Positions 48,442 to 56,440 of a DNA stretch of 64,000 nt are shown piece after piece. Both the position numbers and the translations under genes were made by a program. The DNA is from Mycobacterium sp. 852014-52450_SCH5900713. GTDB taxonomy: Bacteria > Actinomycetota > Actinomycetes > Mycobacteriales > Mycobacteriaceae. The notes below the pieces were generated by a model. That model worked only from the letters and a program-made list of their open reading frames with translations, was not told the origin of the DNA and made no database searches. Within the stretch, counting starts at the first letter, position 1; each line of letters begins with the position of its first letter. The stretch is from positions 124,001 to 188,000 of the forward strand of contig NZ_LZIL01000011.1 in assembly GCF_001667075.1 (NCBI RefSeq), read 5' to 3'.

Positions 48442-48849
48442 CTACTCGCCCTTAGGCACCAGGCGCAGCGAGATGGAGTTGATGCAGTAGCGCTGATCGG
48501 TCGGGGTGGGGTAGCCCTCGCCGGCGAAGACGTGGCCCAGGTGGCTGTGGCAGTTCGCGCACAGCACCTCGGTGCGCGTCGTGCCCATCGAGTGGTCGGG
48601 CCGCAGGATCACCGCATCGGAGTTCGTGGGGTCGAAGAACGACGGCCAGCCGCAGTGCGACTCGAACTTCTCTGTGCTGCGGAACAATTCGGCCCCGCAG
48701 GCGCGGCACTGGTAGACGCCTTCGGTCTTGGTGTCGGTGTACTCACCGGTGAAGGGCCGCTCGGTGCCGGCCTGGCGCAACACGTGAAACTCTTCGGGCG
48801 TGAGCTTCTGGCGCCACTCGGCATCGGTCAGCTGGAGCTTGGGATTCAT
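48442..48849 (-). CDS. msrB: Peptide methionine-R-sulfoxide reductase MsrB
   Basis: MsrB reduces the R-epimer of methionine sulfoxide. The 135-residue protein has the zinc pairs CRAC (48, 51) and CANC (97, 100), SHCGWPSFF with Cys66, LGHVFAGEGYPTPTDQRYC and the catalytic Cys122 in RYCINSISLRL. Complete for the family. Its ATG overlaps the aftC stop by 4 bases (ATGA), as the genes lie on the same strand, aftC upstream. Confidence 0.97.
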   Translation of the reverse strand: MNPKLQLTDAEWRQKLTPEEFHVLRQAGTERPFTGEYTDTKTEGVYQCRACGAELFRSTEKFESHCGWPSFFDPTNSDAVILRPDHSMGTTRTEVLCANCHSHLGHVFAGEGYPTPTDQRYCINSISLRLVPKGE

Positions 48850-50156
48850 GCATCCACGCTAGCGCGCTGACGCCCGGTCGTCAGCCAGGCCGGATCGATG
48901 CCCTCGTCCAGCCGGTTCTCGGCCTTCGCGTCCAGATACCGGAACAGCAGCACCGTAAACACCACGATGAGCAACAGCGACCAGCCGTAGGTGATCTTCA
49001 GATAGTGCAAGGCGCGGCCGTACCTCATCCACCGGTAGATCAGCCAGTCGTCCAGCGCCAAGAAGCCGTAGATCCCGAGCCACGCCGGCCAGTTGCGGAT
49101 CAGCGAGTTGGGCAACACCACGGTCATCAGGAACGGGAACAGCATCATCGAGTAGTAGCCCTGGGCCAGCGACAGGACCAGCCACGACCACAGCAACAGC
49201 ACGCCCGACGAGCTGGTGAACCAGAACAGTGGGTCGCGGGTGCGGTAGTAGCGATACAGCAGCCACATCGCGCCGGTCGCAATGACGGTGAACAGCAGCC
49301 GCAGGAACACGATCAGCCACGTGGGCAGGCCGAAGTAGACGCCGTTGCCCTCGATCGAGCTGTTGAAGTAGTCACGCGTGCCAAGGATGTACGGCACCGT
49401 CTTGGTGACGAAGTCCATCGGATCGCTGACCAGAGGCCACGCCGCCAGGTTGACCACGACGGGTACGACGATCGCGGGAACCAGCGCCCGCCACTGGCGG
49501 TTCAGCAGCGGCAACAACAGCAGCGGCCCGAGCAACGGTTTGAGCGTCAGCGTCAGCCCGATCGCGACGCCGGCCCACCACTGACGGCTGACGCGGCCGT
49601 CGAGCAACCAGCGCAGGAACAGCATCTCCGCCAGCAGCACGCAGCCGTTGATGTTGGTGAACACCAGAGTGCTGGTGACGCTTTCGGTGCAGAACATGGC
49701 CAGCAGCAAGGCGGGCGCGGCCACCGACGACAGGGCGAATTTGAACATCCGCAGCAGGAGGTACCAGGCCAGCAGGATCGCGACGGTGTTGATCAAAACG
49801 AACAGATACCGCGACGGCGTGAAGGACAGGTACCCGAACGGCGCCATCAGCAGCGTCCCGCCGGGCGGGTACAGGTAGTGCGGGTCGACGTAGTCGAAGT
49901 GCTCGTTGTAGATGTCCCAGCCGCGCCGGAAGTTCAGCACCGCCCGGTAGACCGGCTTGAAGTCGTCGGTGATGTTGCCGTTGAGGGTGAGGATGATGCT
50001 GCGGTGCAGCACCGACATAATCGCCAGGGGCCACAACGCGGACCGCACGATGGTCGCCGCGCTCGGGGGGCCGCTGCGGGGACGAAAGGCGGCCAGGATC
50101 CAATCGCGAGAGCCGGCTCGGCTCGATTCAGCTGCCGTCACCAGCGCACCGTACAC
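48846..50156 (-). CDS. aftC: Alpha-(1->3)-arabinofuranosyltransferase AftC
   Basis: AftC adds alpha-1,3 branches to the arabinan of arabinogalactan and lipoarabinomannan in the periplasm, using decaprenyl-phospho-arabinose. The 436-residue GT-C/GT87 protein has about ten membrane helices. The first periplasmic loop holds NGNITDDFKPVYRAVLNFRR, and PHYLYPPGGTLLMAPFGYL follows. The last helix is followed by FRYLDAKAENRLDEGIDPAW. Length and opening MYGALVTAAES match the M. tuberculosis protein. Confidence 0.95.
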   Translation of the reverse strand: MYGALVTAAESSRAGSRDWILAAFRPRSGPPSAATIVRSALWPLAIMSVLHRSIILTLNGNITDDFKPVYRAVLNFRRGWDIYNEHFDYVDPHYLYPPGGTLLMAPFGYLSFTPSRYLFVLINTVAILLAWYLLLRMFKFALSSVAAPALLLAMFCTESVTSTLVFTNINGCVLLAEMLFLRWLLDGRVSRQWWAGVAIGLTLTLKPLLGPLLLLPLLNRQWRALVPAIVVPVVVNLAAWPLVSDPMDFVTKTVPYILGTRDYFNSSIEGNGVYFGLPTWLIVFLRLLFTVIATGAMWLLYRYYRTRDPLFWFTSSSGVLLLWSWLVLSLAQGYYSMMLFPFLMTVVLPNSLIRNWPAWLGIYGFLALDDWLIYRWMRYGRALHYLKITYGWSLLLIVVFTVLLFRYLDAKAENRLDEGIDPAWLTTGRQRASVDA

Positions 50157-50174
50157 CGGCGCGCGGCCGGAAAA

Positions 50175-51734
50175 TCAGGCGGGACAGTACGTGTCGGTGC
50201 CGGGCAATTTGCCGCTGTTGACGTAGCCGATCAGTGGGGGGACGGCGCAGCTCGAGTAGATGCTGGCGCCGTGTCCGATGCCTTGCCACATCACCCGCTT
50301 GCTGGCCGCGTTGGCGTTGATGACGGTGGCCGCCGTCGCCGCGACCCCTTCGGTGCCGACGATCGGGTCGTTCTGCACGCCCAGCAACAGGACGTCGACC
50401 TTCAACGATTTCGGCGGTGCCGGCGGCGAGCCGGTGGGCCAGTGCACGCATTTGACCATGTTGAGCGCCGCGACGGTGCCGAACTGGGGGTACAGCTTGG
50501 CCCACGCCACGACCAGTTCGCGCACGCGGTCCGGGGTGGGGCGGTTGACGGCGTCGCTGCAGGTGTTGACGAACTGGCCGTCGGAGTCCTCGGTGGCGTC
50601 GGCGTGGTTGATCAGGTTGGTCAGCTGATTGGTGTCGCCGGATCGGGCGGACGCCAGAGCGTTGGCCAGGCCGGTGGTGGCGTTGACGCGGCCGCCCGAG
50701 GGAAAGCCCAGCGCGACGGTGATGGCGCTCGCCAGCTGGGCCACCGACGCCCCGGCGGGTCCCTTGCCGGCGCGGGCGTCGGCCAGCAACCCGCTGACGG
50801 CGCCCTTGGGGTCGGGGCCCAGCGCGCAGTTCACCGCGAGGCACTGGGCGGCGAACGCATCGAGCGCGGCCTGCTGGCCCTTGGCCTGTTGCTCGGCGGC
50901 GGCTTCGGCGCTGGCGCCCAACGCAACTGGCGAGTCGAGTATCAGCCGGGCGACCTTGTCGGGGCGCGACGCGGCATAGGCCAGCGCCACCTGCGCGCCG
51001 TTGCCGATCCCGACCAGCGCGACCGCCGGCACGTCCCACAGCGACCGCAGTCGCTCGATGTCCGAGGCGGCGTGGGCGTTGTCGTAGGCGGACGCGCCGG
51101 GCGCGATGGCGTCGGTGCAGTTGGTGGTGGCGTTGTTCGCGACGTCCGACAGGTTGGCGACGGGGTCGTCCCCGGTCTGGAACTGCGCCTGATCGCGCAT
51201 GATCTGCCGGTCGGAGGTGTCCCGGCAGTCGATCGGGTTCGACATGCCCATGCCGCGACGGTCGACGGCGACGATCGGGTGGGTCTGCAGCACGTCGGCG
51301 CCGCCCCGGGACAGCCAGACCGGCAACTGAGTTGAAGACGGCAGGTCCGAGCCGGTGGTGAAGACCAGCGGGCCCGCGTCGCGCGGCGTCTGGTTCGAGC
51401 GGGCGCGGACCACGCCCACGCTCACTGTGCCGGTTCCGCCGCCGTTCGGGTCCAGGTCGGCGTCGTAGTTCGCGCAATCCAGCTGGACCCCGGCCGCGGG
51501 CGGCACCGCGGCGTCGCCGAACACCCGCGACGTGCAGTCGTGCCACGGCAGGTCGTTCTTGGGGGCGGCGAGCGGCGGCGGGCCGCTGGGGGGCGGCTTG
51601 GCGGTGGCCGCACCCTGGGGTTTGGCGCCGGAATTGGTGGCGAAGCGCGGGTCGGCGGCCAGGCCCGGGACGCAGCCGGCCACCACGGTGGTCGCCGCAA
51701 TCAAGATCGTGGCGAACGTGATCTGCCGACTCAT
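50175..51734 (-). CDS. Exported alpha/beta-hydrolase-like lipoprotein lacking the nucleophile serine
   Basis: A 519-residue Rv2672-like protein (TAP/SlpE-type hydrolase). The lipoprotein signal ends VVAGC (Cys21), with a Pro/Ala linker after it. The hydrolase core has AVDRRGMGMSNPIDC. The nucleophile elbow reads VGIGNGAQVALAYA near 240, so the third position of G-x-S-x-G is Gly instead of Ser. The C-terminal TAP domain with LLLGVQNDPIVGTEGV and QGIGHGASIYSSCAVPPLIG retains the acid and His. The start MSRQITFA at 51734 precedes a good export signal. Activity is therefore doubtful. Confidence 0.88.
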   Translation of the reverse strand: MSRQITFATILIAATTVVAGCVPGLAADPRFATNSGAKPQGAATAKPPPSGPPPLAAPKNDLPWHDCTSRVFGDAAVPPAAGVQLDCANYDADLDPNGGGTGTVSVGVVRARSNQTPRDAGPLVFTTGSDLPSSTQLPVWLSRGGADVLQTHPIVAVDRRGMGMSNPIDCRDTSDRQIMRDQAQFQTGDDPVANLSDVANNATTNCTDAIAPGASAYDNAHAASDIERLRSLWDVPAVALVGIGNGAQVALAYAASRPDKVARLILDSPVALGASAEAAAEQQAKGQQAALDAFAAQCLAVNCALGPDPKGAVSGLLADARAGKGPAGASVAQLASAITVALGFPSGGRVNATTGLANALASARSGDTNQLTNLINHADATEDSDGQFVNTCSDAVNRPTPDRVRELVVAWAKLYPQFGTVAALNMVKCVHWPTGSPPAPPKSLKVDVLLLGVQNDPIVGTEGVAATAATVINANAASKRVMWQGIGHGASIYSSCAVPPLIGYVNSGKLPGTDTYCPA

Positions 51735-51750
51735 GTCGACCACAGTAGCT

Positions 51751-51796
51751 AGCGGCGATCGCAAGCGCGGCGAAGCCGGGCGCAGCCGGGTCGCCG
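51751..51796. repeat. 46-bp GC-rich dispersed element (copy B)
   Basis: Same element as 41498-41544, reading AGCGGCGATCGCAAGCGCGG then CGAAGCCGGGCGCAGCCGGG and TCGCCG. It lies between the ribD-like stop and the hydrolase start on the minus strand. Only the outer 6 bp remain paired here. GAAGCCGG-CGCAGCCGGG also occurs in the ceoB/ceoC element. Confidence 0.7.
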
Positions 51797-51801
51797 TAAA
51801 G

Positions 51802-52563
51802 CTAGGCCTTGACGTAGCGGGTGTACAGGTAACCGGCGTCGTCGGTCAAAACGTGGGCACAGCGCATCCGGGTGAGCAGCTGGCTGGGGCCCGTCGCGAT
51901 GCGCCGGGCCAGCCCGCCGACGATGTAGGGCGCGATGGTCAGGCAGAGCTCGTCGAGCATGTCGCGCTGGATCAACGAATCGAGCAGCATCGGTCCGCCC
52001 TCGGTCAGGACGCGGCGCATGCCGCGAGCGCCGAGGGTGGCCAGCATGACGTCCTCGTCGACCTCGCCGGGGTCGCTGCCGGAGCAGTCGATCACTTCGC
52101 ACAGGTCGGCGAGCAGGCGGCGCGCCGGGGCGGCGGCCGCCGCACAGGTGAGGATCAGCGGCGGCACCTCGGTCCTGGTGAACACCGCCATGTCGCGGTC
52201 CAGCCGACCCGACTTGGTGACGATCGCCAGCGGCGGTACCTCGCTTTGCCCGCGGGCCTGCCGCTGCTGGCGTTGGGCGACGCTCAGCTGCGCACCGGAA
52301 TAGCCCTCGACCCGCACGGTCCCCGCGCCGACCAGGATGACGTCGGCGAGCTCACGCAGCAGGTTGAAGACGAATCGGTCGCCGGGACCTCCCATCGTTC
52401 CGCTGCTGCCGCCGGAGGTGGCCCCGCCGTCCACGCTGGTGATGAAATTGGCCCGCACCCATGTCCCGTCGTGTTCGGGGTAGCCGTAGAGCCGGGGGAG
52501 TTCACCGTCGTCGACTTCGCGTATCGATCCGAGCAGCGACAGCGGCGTCTCGGGAAGGGACAT
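51802..52563 (-). CDS. RibD C-terminal-type (dihydrofolate-reductase-like) reductase
   Basis: A 253-residue reductase with only the RibD_C fold, no deaminase domain. It shows WVRANFITSVDGGATSGGSSG near residue 35, LADVILVGAGTVRVEGYSG and RRVLTEGGPMLLDSLIQRDM. Homologous to M. tuberculosis Rv2671 (often called RibD), which can act as an alternative dihydrofolate reductase. NADPH is the expected cofactor. Divergent from zapE with 34 bases between starts. Confidence 0.9.
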   Translation of the reverse strand: MSLPETPLSLLGSIREVDDGELPRLYGYPEHDGTWVRANFITSVDGGATSGGSSGTMGGPGDRFVFNLLRELADVILVGAGTVRVEGYSGAQLSVAQRQQRQARGQSEVPPLAIVTKSGRLDRDMAVFTRTEVPPLILTCAAAAAPARRLLADLCEVIDCSGSDPGEVDEDVMLATLGARGMRRVLTEGGPMLLDSLIQRDMLDELCLTIAPYIVGGLARRIATGPSQLLTRMRCAHVLTDDAGYLYTRYVKA

Positions 52564-52597
52564 GAGGTCGATTGCAGCACGTCGTTACAGTTCTGGC

Positions 52598-53659
52598 ATG
52601 CACGGGTCCCCGTCCACGCGAGTCGCGCACCTGGTGGATCGGCATCCGACCGTCTCACCGGAGCGGTTGATCGCTCAATTGAGGCCGCCCCCAACGTTCG
52701 CCGACGTGAGCTTCGCGACGTACCAGCCCGATCCGGCCGAGCCGACGCAGGCCGCCGCCGTCGTGGCATGCCGCGACTTCTGCCGACAGGCCGTGGAACG
52801 GCGCGCGGGCCGGCGAAAACTGTTGGGCCGACGGGCGGTTCTGCCCGGTGTCGGGTTGTACCTGGACGGTGGCTTCGGCGTGGGCAAGACCCACCTGCTC
52901 GCGTCGGCCTACTACGAGCTGCCCGGCGATGGCCCGGAGTCGTCAAATCCCAAGGCGTTCGGAACCTTTGGGGAGCTGACACAGTTGGCCGGGGTGTTCG
53001 GTTTCGCCGAATGCGTCGACCTGCTGGCCCACTACACGGCGGTGTGCATCGACGAGTTCGAGCTCGACGACCCCGGCAACACCACGCTGATATCCCGGCT
53101 GCTTTCGTCACTGGTCGAGCGGGGGGTGTCGGTGGCGGCCACCTCCAATACGCTGCCCGAGCAGCTCGGCGAGGGCCGATTCGCCGCCCAGGACTTTCTT
53201 CGGGAAATCAACACTCTGGCAAGTATTTTCACCACCGTGCGGATCGAGGGTCCCGACTATCGGCACCGCGGCCTGCCGCCGGCGCCGCAGCCGCTGTCGG
53301 ACGAAGAGGTGGCCGATCGCGCCGCACGGGTCGACGGCGCGACGCTCGATGATTTCGACGCGCTGTGCGCGCACCTGGCCACCATGCACCCGTCGCGGTA
53401 TCTGACCCTCATCGAGGGAGTGACCGCCGTGTTTCTGACTGGCGTGCACGGCATCGATGACCAGAACGTCGCGCTGCGGCTGGTGGCGCTGACCGACCGG
53501 CTCTATGACGCCGGTATCCCGGTGGTGGCCTCCGGCGCGAAGCTGGACACCATCTTCAGCGAGGAGATGCTGGCCGGCGGGTACCGAAAGAAGTATCTGC
53601 GGGCCATGTCTCGGCTCCTGGCGCTGACGGCTGGGGTCAACGAAGCACGCGGGTCATGA
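52598..53659 (+). CDS. zapE: AFG1/ZapE-family ATPase
   Basis: A 353-residue P-loop ATPase. Walker A is LDGGFGVGKTHLLASA at about 88-103, Walker B YTAVCIDEFELDDPGN, then the sensor VSVAATSNTLPEQLGEGRF. The C-terminal part has YLTLIEGVTAVFLTG and RLYDAGIPVVASG. ZapE in E. coli affects the Z-ring and the mitochondrial homologue AFG1/LACE1 protein quality control. It corresponds to Rv2670c. The start at 52598 avoids overlap with the ribD-like start. Confidence 0.9.
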   Translation: MHGSPSTRVAHLVDRHPTVSPERLIAQLRPPPTFADVSFATYQPDPAEPTQAAAVVACRDFCRQAVERRAGRRKLLGRRAVLPGVGLYLDGGFGVGKTHLLASAYYELPGDGPESSNPKAFGTFGELTQLAGVFGFAECVDLLAHYTAVCIDEFELDDPGNTTLISRLLSSLVERGVSVAATSNTLPEQLGEGRFAAQDFLREINTLASIFTTVRIEGPDYRHRGLPPAPQPLSDEEVADRAARVDGATLDDFDALCAHLATMHPSRYLTLIEGVTAVFLTGVHGIDDQNVALRLVALTDRLYDAGIPVVASGAKLDTIFSEEMLAGGYRKKYLRAMSRLLALTAGVNEARGS

Positions 53660-54137
53660 CGAAGTCGTTCTCGCGTCCGGCGCCGACCTGAAAAGTCCGG
53701 GTGCCACTAACCGTGAATCCGCTCTTGGTGTAGAACCGCTGTGCGCGTTGGTTTGCCTGATTGACGCCCAGCCACACGCGCCGCACGTCCCATTCGCGGG
53801 CCGTGGCCAGCGCGAGGTCCATCAGCGCGGTGGCGACCCCGGTGCCGTGGTGCTCGGGCGCAACGTAGATCTTGGACAGCTCGGCGGCGTCACCGTCGCG
53901 AATCAGCATGGCGTAACCAATGATTCGGTTGTCATCCGCCGCGGTCAGGACGGCGCGTTGCGGATCGGCCAGGTATTCGGCGAACCGGTCGGGTGACAGG
54001 TTGGCCTCGACGAACGCTGCGATGTTCGCCGGCGCCATCGAGGCGGGGCAGGCCAACGGGAATGTGCGAGCGGCGATATCGGCAAGCTGCTGAACGTCAA
54101 CCGAGTTCGTTGTTGCGACGCGTGTCAGAGGTTCCAC
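53637..54137 (-). CDS. GNAT-family N-acetyltransferase
   Basis: A 166-residue acetyltransferase. The acetyl-CoA loop is in AELSKIYVAPEHHGTGVATA, after which LMDLALATAREW and VWLGVNQANQRAQRFYTKSG complete motif B. It starts MEPLTRVATTNSVDVQQLAD. It matches Rv2669. Substrate unknown. Its 3' end overlaps the convergent zapE by 23 bases, and its start overlaps the upstream DUF1942 gene by 13 bases on the same strand. Confidence 0.87.
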   Translation of the reverse strand: MEPLTRVATTNSVDVQQLADIAARTFPLACPASMAPANIAAFVEANLSPDRFAEYLADPQRAVLTAADDNRIIGYAMLIRDGDAAELSKIYVAPEHHGTGVATALMDLALATAREWDVRRVWLGVNQANQRAQRFYTKSGFTVSGTRTFQVGAGRENDFVMTRVLR

Positions 54138-54649
54138 TGCGCGAGGTGGTAGCCCGTCTTCTTGTCCAGCAGCACCACGGTGGAAACGGGATCACGGTAG
54201 GCGTCCCAATACACTTCGCCGCGCACGATCGCGCCGTTCGGCGCGTTGGTGAGCACGTTGTCCAGGGCGTCGGGCGCATCGGTGGCTCGTGGCTTGTAGG
54301 CGTCGGCGAACGGGGTCACGCCGTCGAAGCTGAAGTTGGTCGCCATGATGAACGGGTTGGGTACCCGGACCGCGCGGACGACCACGTCGGCCCGCTCAAC
54401 CGAGCTGCCTGGAAAGCCGCGGAAGGTACCTTCGCGCGTGTAGCCGAATCCGGGGGGTGGGTCACAGGGTGACACGCCGGTGACGGTGACGTCGGCGACG
54501 TAGGTGCCGGTGTCCACCCGCAGCGTGTCCCCGATGTGGCCGATCGGTGCGTCACCGGCCCACGCGCGGGGAGCGGGAAGCCCGGCGACGGCGGTGGCGC
54601 TCGCCGCGGCGACGAGGAACGCGGACAGGACGACCAGCCAGCGGTGCAT
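54125..54649 (-). CDS. Secreted DUF1942 (MPT63-like) protein
   Basis: A 174-residue exported protein. A signal peptide of about 31 residues ends PAPRAWA, and the mature part is a predicted immunoglobulin-like beta sandwich: DTLRVDTGTYVADVTVTGV, DVVVRAVRVPNPFIMATNFS and GAIVRGEVYWDAYRDPV. It matches Rv2668 and the fold family of the antigen MPT63. Role unknown; secreted to the envelope or medium. Runs just upstream of the GNAT gene and overlaps it by 13 bases. Confidence 0.85.
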   Translation of the reverse strand: MHRWLVVLSAFLVAAASATAVAGLPAPRAWAGDAPIGHIGDTLRVDTGTYVADVTVTGVSPCDPPPGFGYTREGTFRGFPGSSVERADVVVRAVRVPNPFIMATNFSFDGVTPFADAYKPRATDAPDALDNVLTNAPNGAIVRGEVYWDAYRDPVSTVVLLDKKTGYHLAQWNL

Positions 54650-54734
54650 CTTCGCCTCCTAGCACCCTTGGAAGGGGACCATCGAATGATCGCACACGCG
54701 GTGAGGCGGCCGGGAGGGGTCAGACCACACCCGA

Positions 54735-55481
54735 TCAGCCGTCCGCGTGGTCGGTCTTGCCGCCGGCGAGCGATTCCAGCGCCTTGATCAAATCGGCCTC
54801 CACACGGGCCTTGTCGACACCGCATCGGCGCAGCGGTCCCTCGTCGGAGGAGGCTTCCTCCAACTCGAGCAGGGCCAGCAGCAGATGCTCGGTCCCAATG
54901 TAGTTGTGGCCCAAACGAAGTGCTTCCCGGAAGGTCAGCTCGAGGGCTTTGCGCGCCGGGCCGCTGAACGGGATGAGGTCGGGAGTCCCGCTGCTGGGCG
55001 GGGGCAGCTCGACCGCGGCGCGCAGTGCTTCGGTGTCGACCTTTTGCAGGTGCAGCAACACGGTGGCCAGGGCGGCCGGATCGTCGAGGAGACCGAGGAG
55101 CAGGTGCTCGGGGGTGATCTCGTTGTTGGCCGCCTCGTGCGCGGCGTTCTGGGCGGCCACCACGGCGCCGCGCGCCCGCGGGGTGAAGCGGCCGAAGCCC
55201 TGTTCGGGGTCCAGAGTGGCCGGCTCGGCGCGCGGCACGAACCGCTTCTGAGCGGCCTGTTTGGTAACGCCCATGCTCTTGCCGATGTCGGTCCACGACG
55301 CCCCGGATCGGCGGGCCTGATCGACGAAGTGCCCGATGAGGTGGTCGGCGACCTCGCCCAGGTGCTCGGCGGCCAGCACGGCGTCGGCCAGTTGATCCAG
55401 CGCGTCGGCGTGCACCGATTTGATGGCGTCGATCAGCTCGTCGAGGCGGACGGGATAGGCGGTGCGGGTCGGGTCCGGCAT
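54735..55481 (-). CDS. clpC2: ClpC2: ClpC N-terminal-domain protein with HTH
   Basis: A 248-residue protein with no AAA+ module. Residues 58-81 (RSGASWTDIGKSMGVTKQAA) form a helix-turn-helix. Then two Clp_N repeats follow: about 98-150 (ARGAVVAAQNAAHEAANNEI, HLLLGLL) and about 172-232 (RKALELTFREALRLGHNYIG, HLLLALLELE). M. tuberculosis ClpC2 (Rv2667) shares this plan and binds ClpC1-targeting drugs. The ATG at 55481 coincides with the predicted transcription start, with two operator-like palindromes just upstream. Confidence 0.93.
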   Translation of the reverse strand: MPDPTRTAYPVRLDELIDAIKSVHADALDQLADAVLAAEHLGEVADHLIGHFVDQARRSGASWTDIGKSMGVTKQAAQKRFVPRAEPATLDPEQGFGRFTPRARGAVVAAQNAAHEAANNEITPEHLLLGLLDDPAALATVLLHLQKVDTEALRAAVELPPPSSGTPDLIPFSGPARKALELTFREALRLGHNYIGTEHLLLALLELEEASSDEGPLRRCGVDKARVEADLIKALESLAGGKTDHADG

Positions 55482-55530
55482 GCCGTCAACGATAGGTTGA
55501 CGACCCTGGAGCTGTCAACCAGTGGTTGAC
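55482..55530 (-). promoter_or_regulatory. Leaderless clpC2 promoter with two identical operators
   Basis: On the minus strand TTGACA (55518-55513), an 18-base spacer and TATCGT (55494-55489) form a good -35/-10, and the start codon lies about 7 bases after. Two palindromes, GTCAAC-GATAG-GTTGAC (55485-55501) and GTCAAC-CAGTG-GTTGAC (55514-55530), cover the -10 and -35; centres are 29 bases apart. The layout predicts repression, probably by the ClpC2 HTH itself. Confidence 0.7.
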
Positions 55531-55592
55531 GATTGTTAAAAATTGTTTCGCCAGCGGCGAACCGCCCGCGCGTCTGGGACGATTTCGAATTT

Positions 55593-55925
55593 ATGAAGCT
55601 TGTTCTGACGATTTCCAGTGTTGCGGCCGTGATTGGCTTGGCCGTTCCCGCGCACGCCGATGACACCGACGACGCGTTCCTCGCGTCGCTGAATTCGGCC
55701 GGCTTCACATATAACGATCCGGCGCAGGTTATCCAGGCCGCCCACTACGTGTGCTCGGCGGCCGGCGGCGGCACGGCGATGGCGGATATCGCGAAGGCGA
55801 TGACATCGAAGGCGGCAGCACTGACCGAGGAGAAGGCGGAGAAATTCACCGCGATCGCGGCGAGCGCCTACTGTCCGGACGCGATCTCGTCGACCACCAC
55901 GACGACCGCGGCCGCGAGCTCCTAA
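55593..55925 (+). CDS. Secreted DUF732 protein (paralogue 1)
   Basis: A 110-residue protein with signal peptide 1-22 (VPAHA cleavage) and a DUF732 domain. It has DDAFLASLNSAGFTY, then Cys54 (HYVCSAAGGG) and Cys94 (SAYCPDA), which probably form a disulfide, and a Thr/Ala-rich tail. ATG 55593 with AATTT before it has no strong ribosome site. Three more copies lie at 55985, 58031 and 60240, with the first three sharing exact cysteine spacing. Function unknown. Confidence 0.85.
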   Translation: MKLVLTISSVAAVIGLAVPAHADDTDDAFLASLNSAGFTYNDPAQVIQAAHYVCSAAGGGTAMADIAKAMTSKAAALTEEKAEKFTAIAASAYCPDAISSTTTTTAAASS

Positions 55926-55984
55926 GCGACCGATCCGCGCCACGAGATGCGGACCGTCGCCAGCTCTGGAACGATCTGTGAGCC

Positions 55985-56302
55985 GTGAGGCTACTTCTGA
56001 CTCTGCTCGGCCTTGCGGCCGCGATCGGCCTGGCCGGCCCCGCGCGCGCCGACAGCAACGACGACGCCTTCCTCGCCACGGTGCACGCGGCCGGCCTGAC
56101 CTATTCGGATTCCGAACAGGCTATTACCTCCGGCAGGTCGGTGTGCAAGTTGGTGAGCGAAGGCTCGAATCTGGCCGACGTCGTCCGGATGATCCAGATG
56201 CTCAATCGGGGGCTTCAGGGGGACGACGCCACCCGGTTCGCCGCTATCGCCGCCAACTCCTATTGCCCCCAAGCGCTCTCGGCGCCCACCGCCGCCTCCT
56301 AG
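55985..56302 (+). CDS. Secreted DUF732 protein (paralogue 2)
   Basis: A 105-residue DUF732 protein starting at GTG 55985 with signal peptide 1-22 (GPARA). The mature part has DDAFLATVHAAGLTY, RSVCKLVSEG (Cys54) and NSYCPQAL (Cys94): positions identical to the neighbour 60 bases upstream. This is the second of a tandem pair. The AGCS symporter follows after about 140 bases. Function unknown; probably secreted or periplasmic. Confidence 0.85.
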   Translation: MRLLLTLLGLAAAIGLAGPARADSNDDAFLATVHAAGLTYSDSEQAITSGRSVCKLVSEGSNLADVVRMIQMLNRGLQGDDATRFAAIAANSYCPQALSAPTAAS

Positions 56303-56440
56303 GGGTGGGCCCGGTGGGGAAATGTGATGCGCTTTTTACATATCCGCCCGCTAACGGCGGGTGAACGAAACCTGTAATCAACAATTCGCCCATACCATTT
56401 CGGCGACGGATCGCGGCCGTAGTCGAAAGGAAGCAGGGGT

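Noticed and set aside
49005..53352. Frames of 776 and 606 codons over aftC and the hydrolase-like lipoprotein
   Set aside because: Low-complexity shadows of the minus-strand genes with no family motif.
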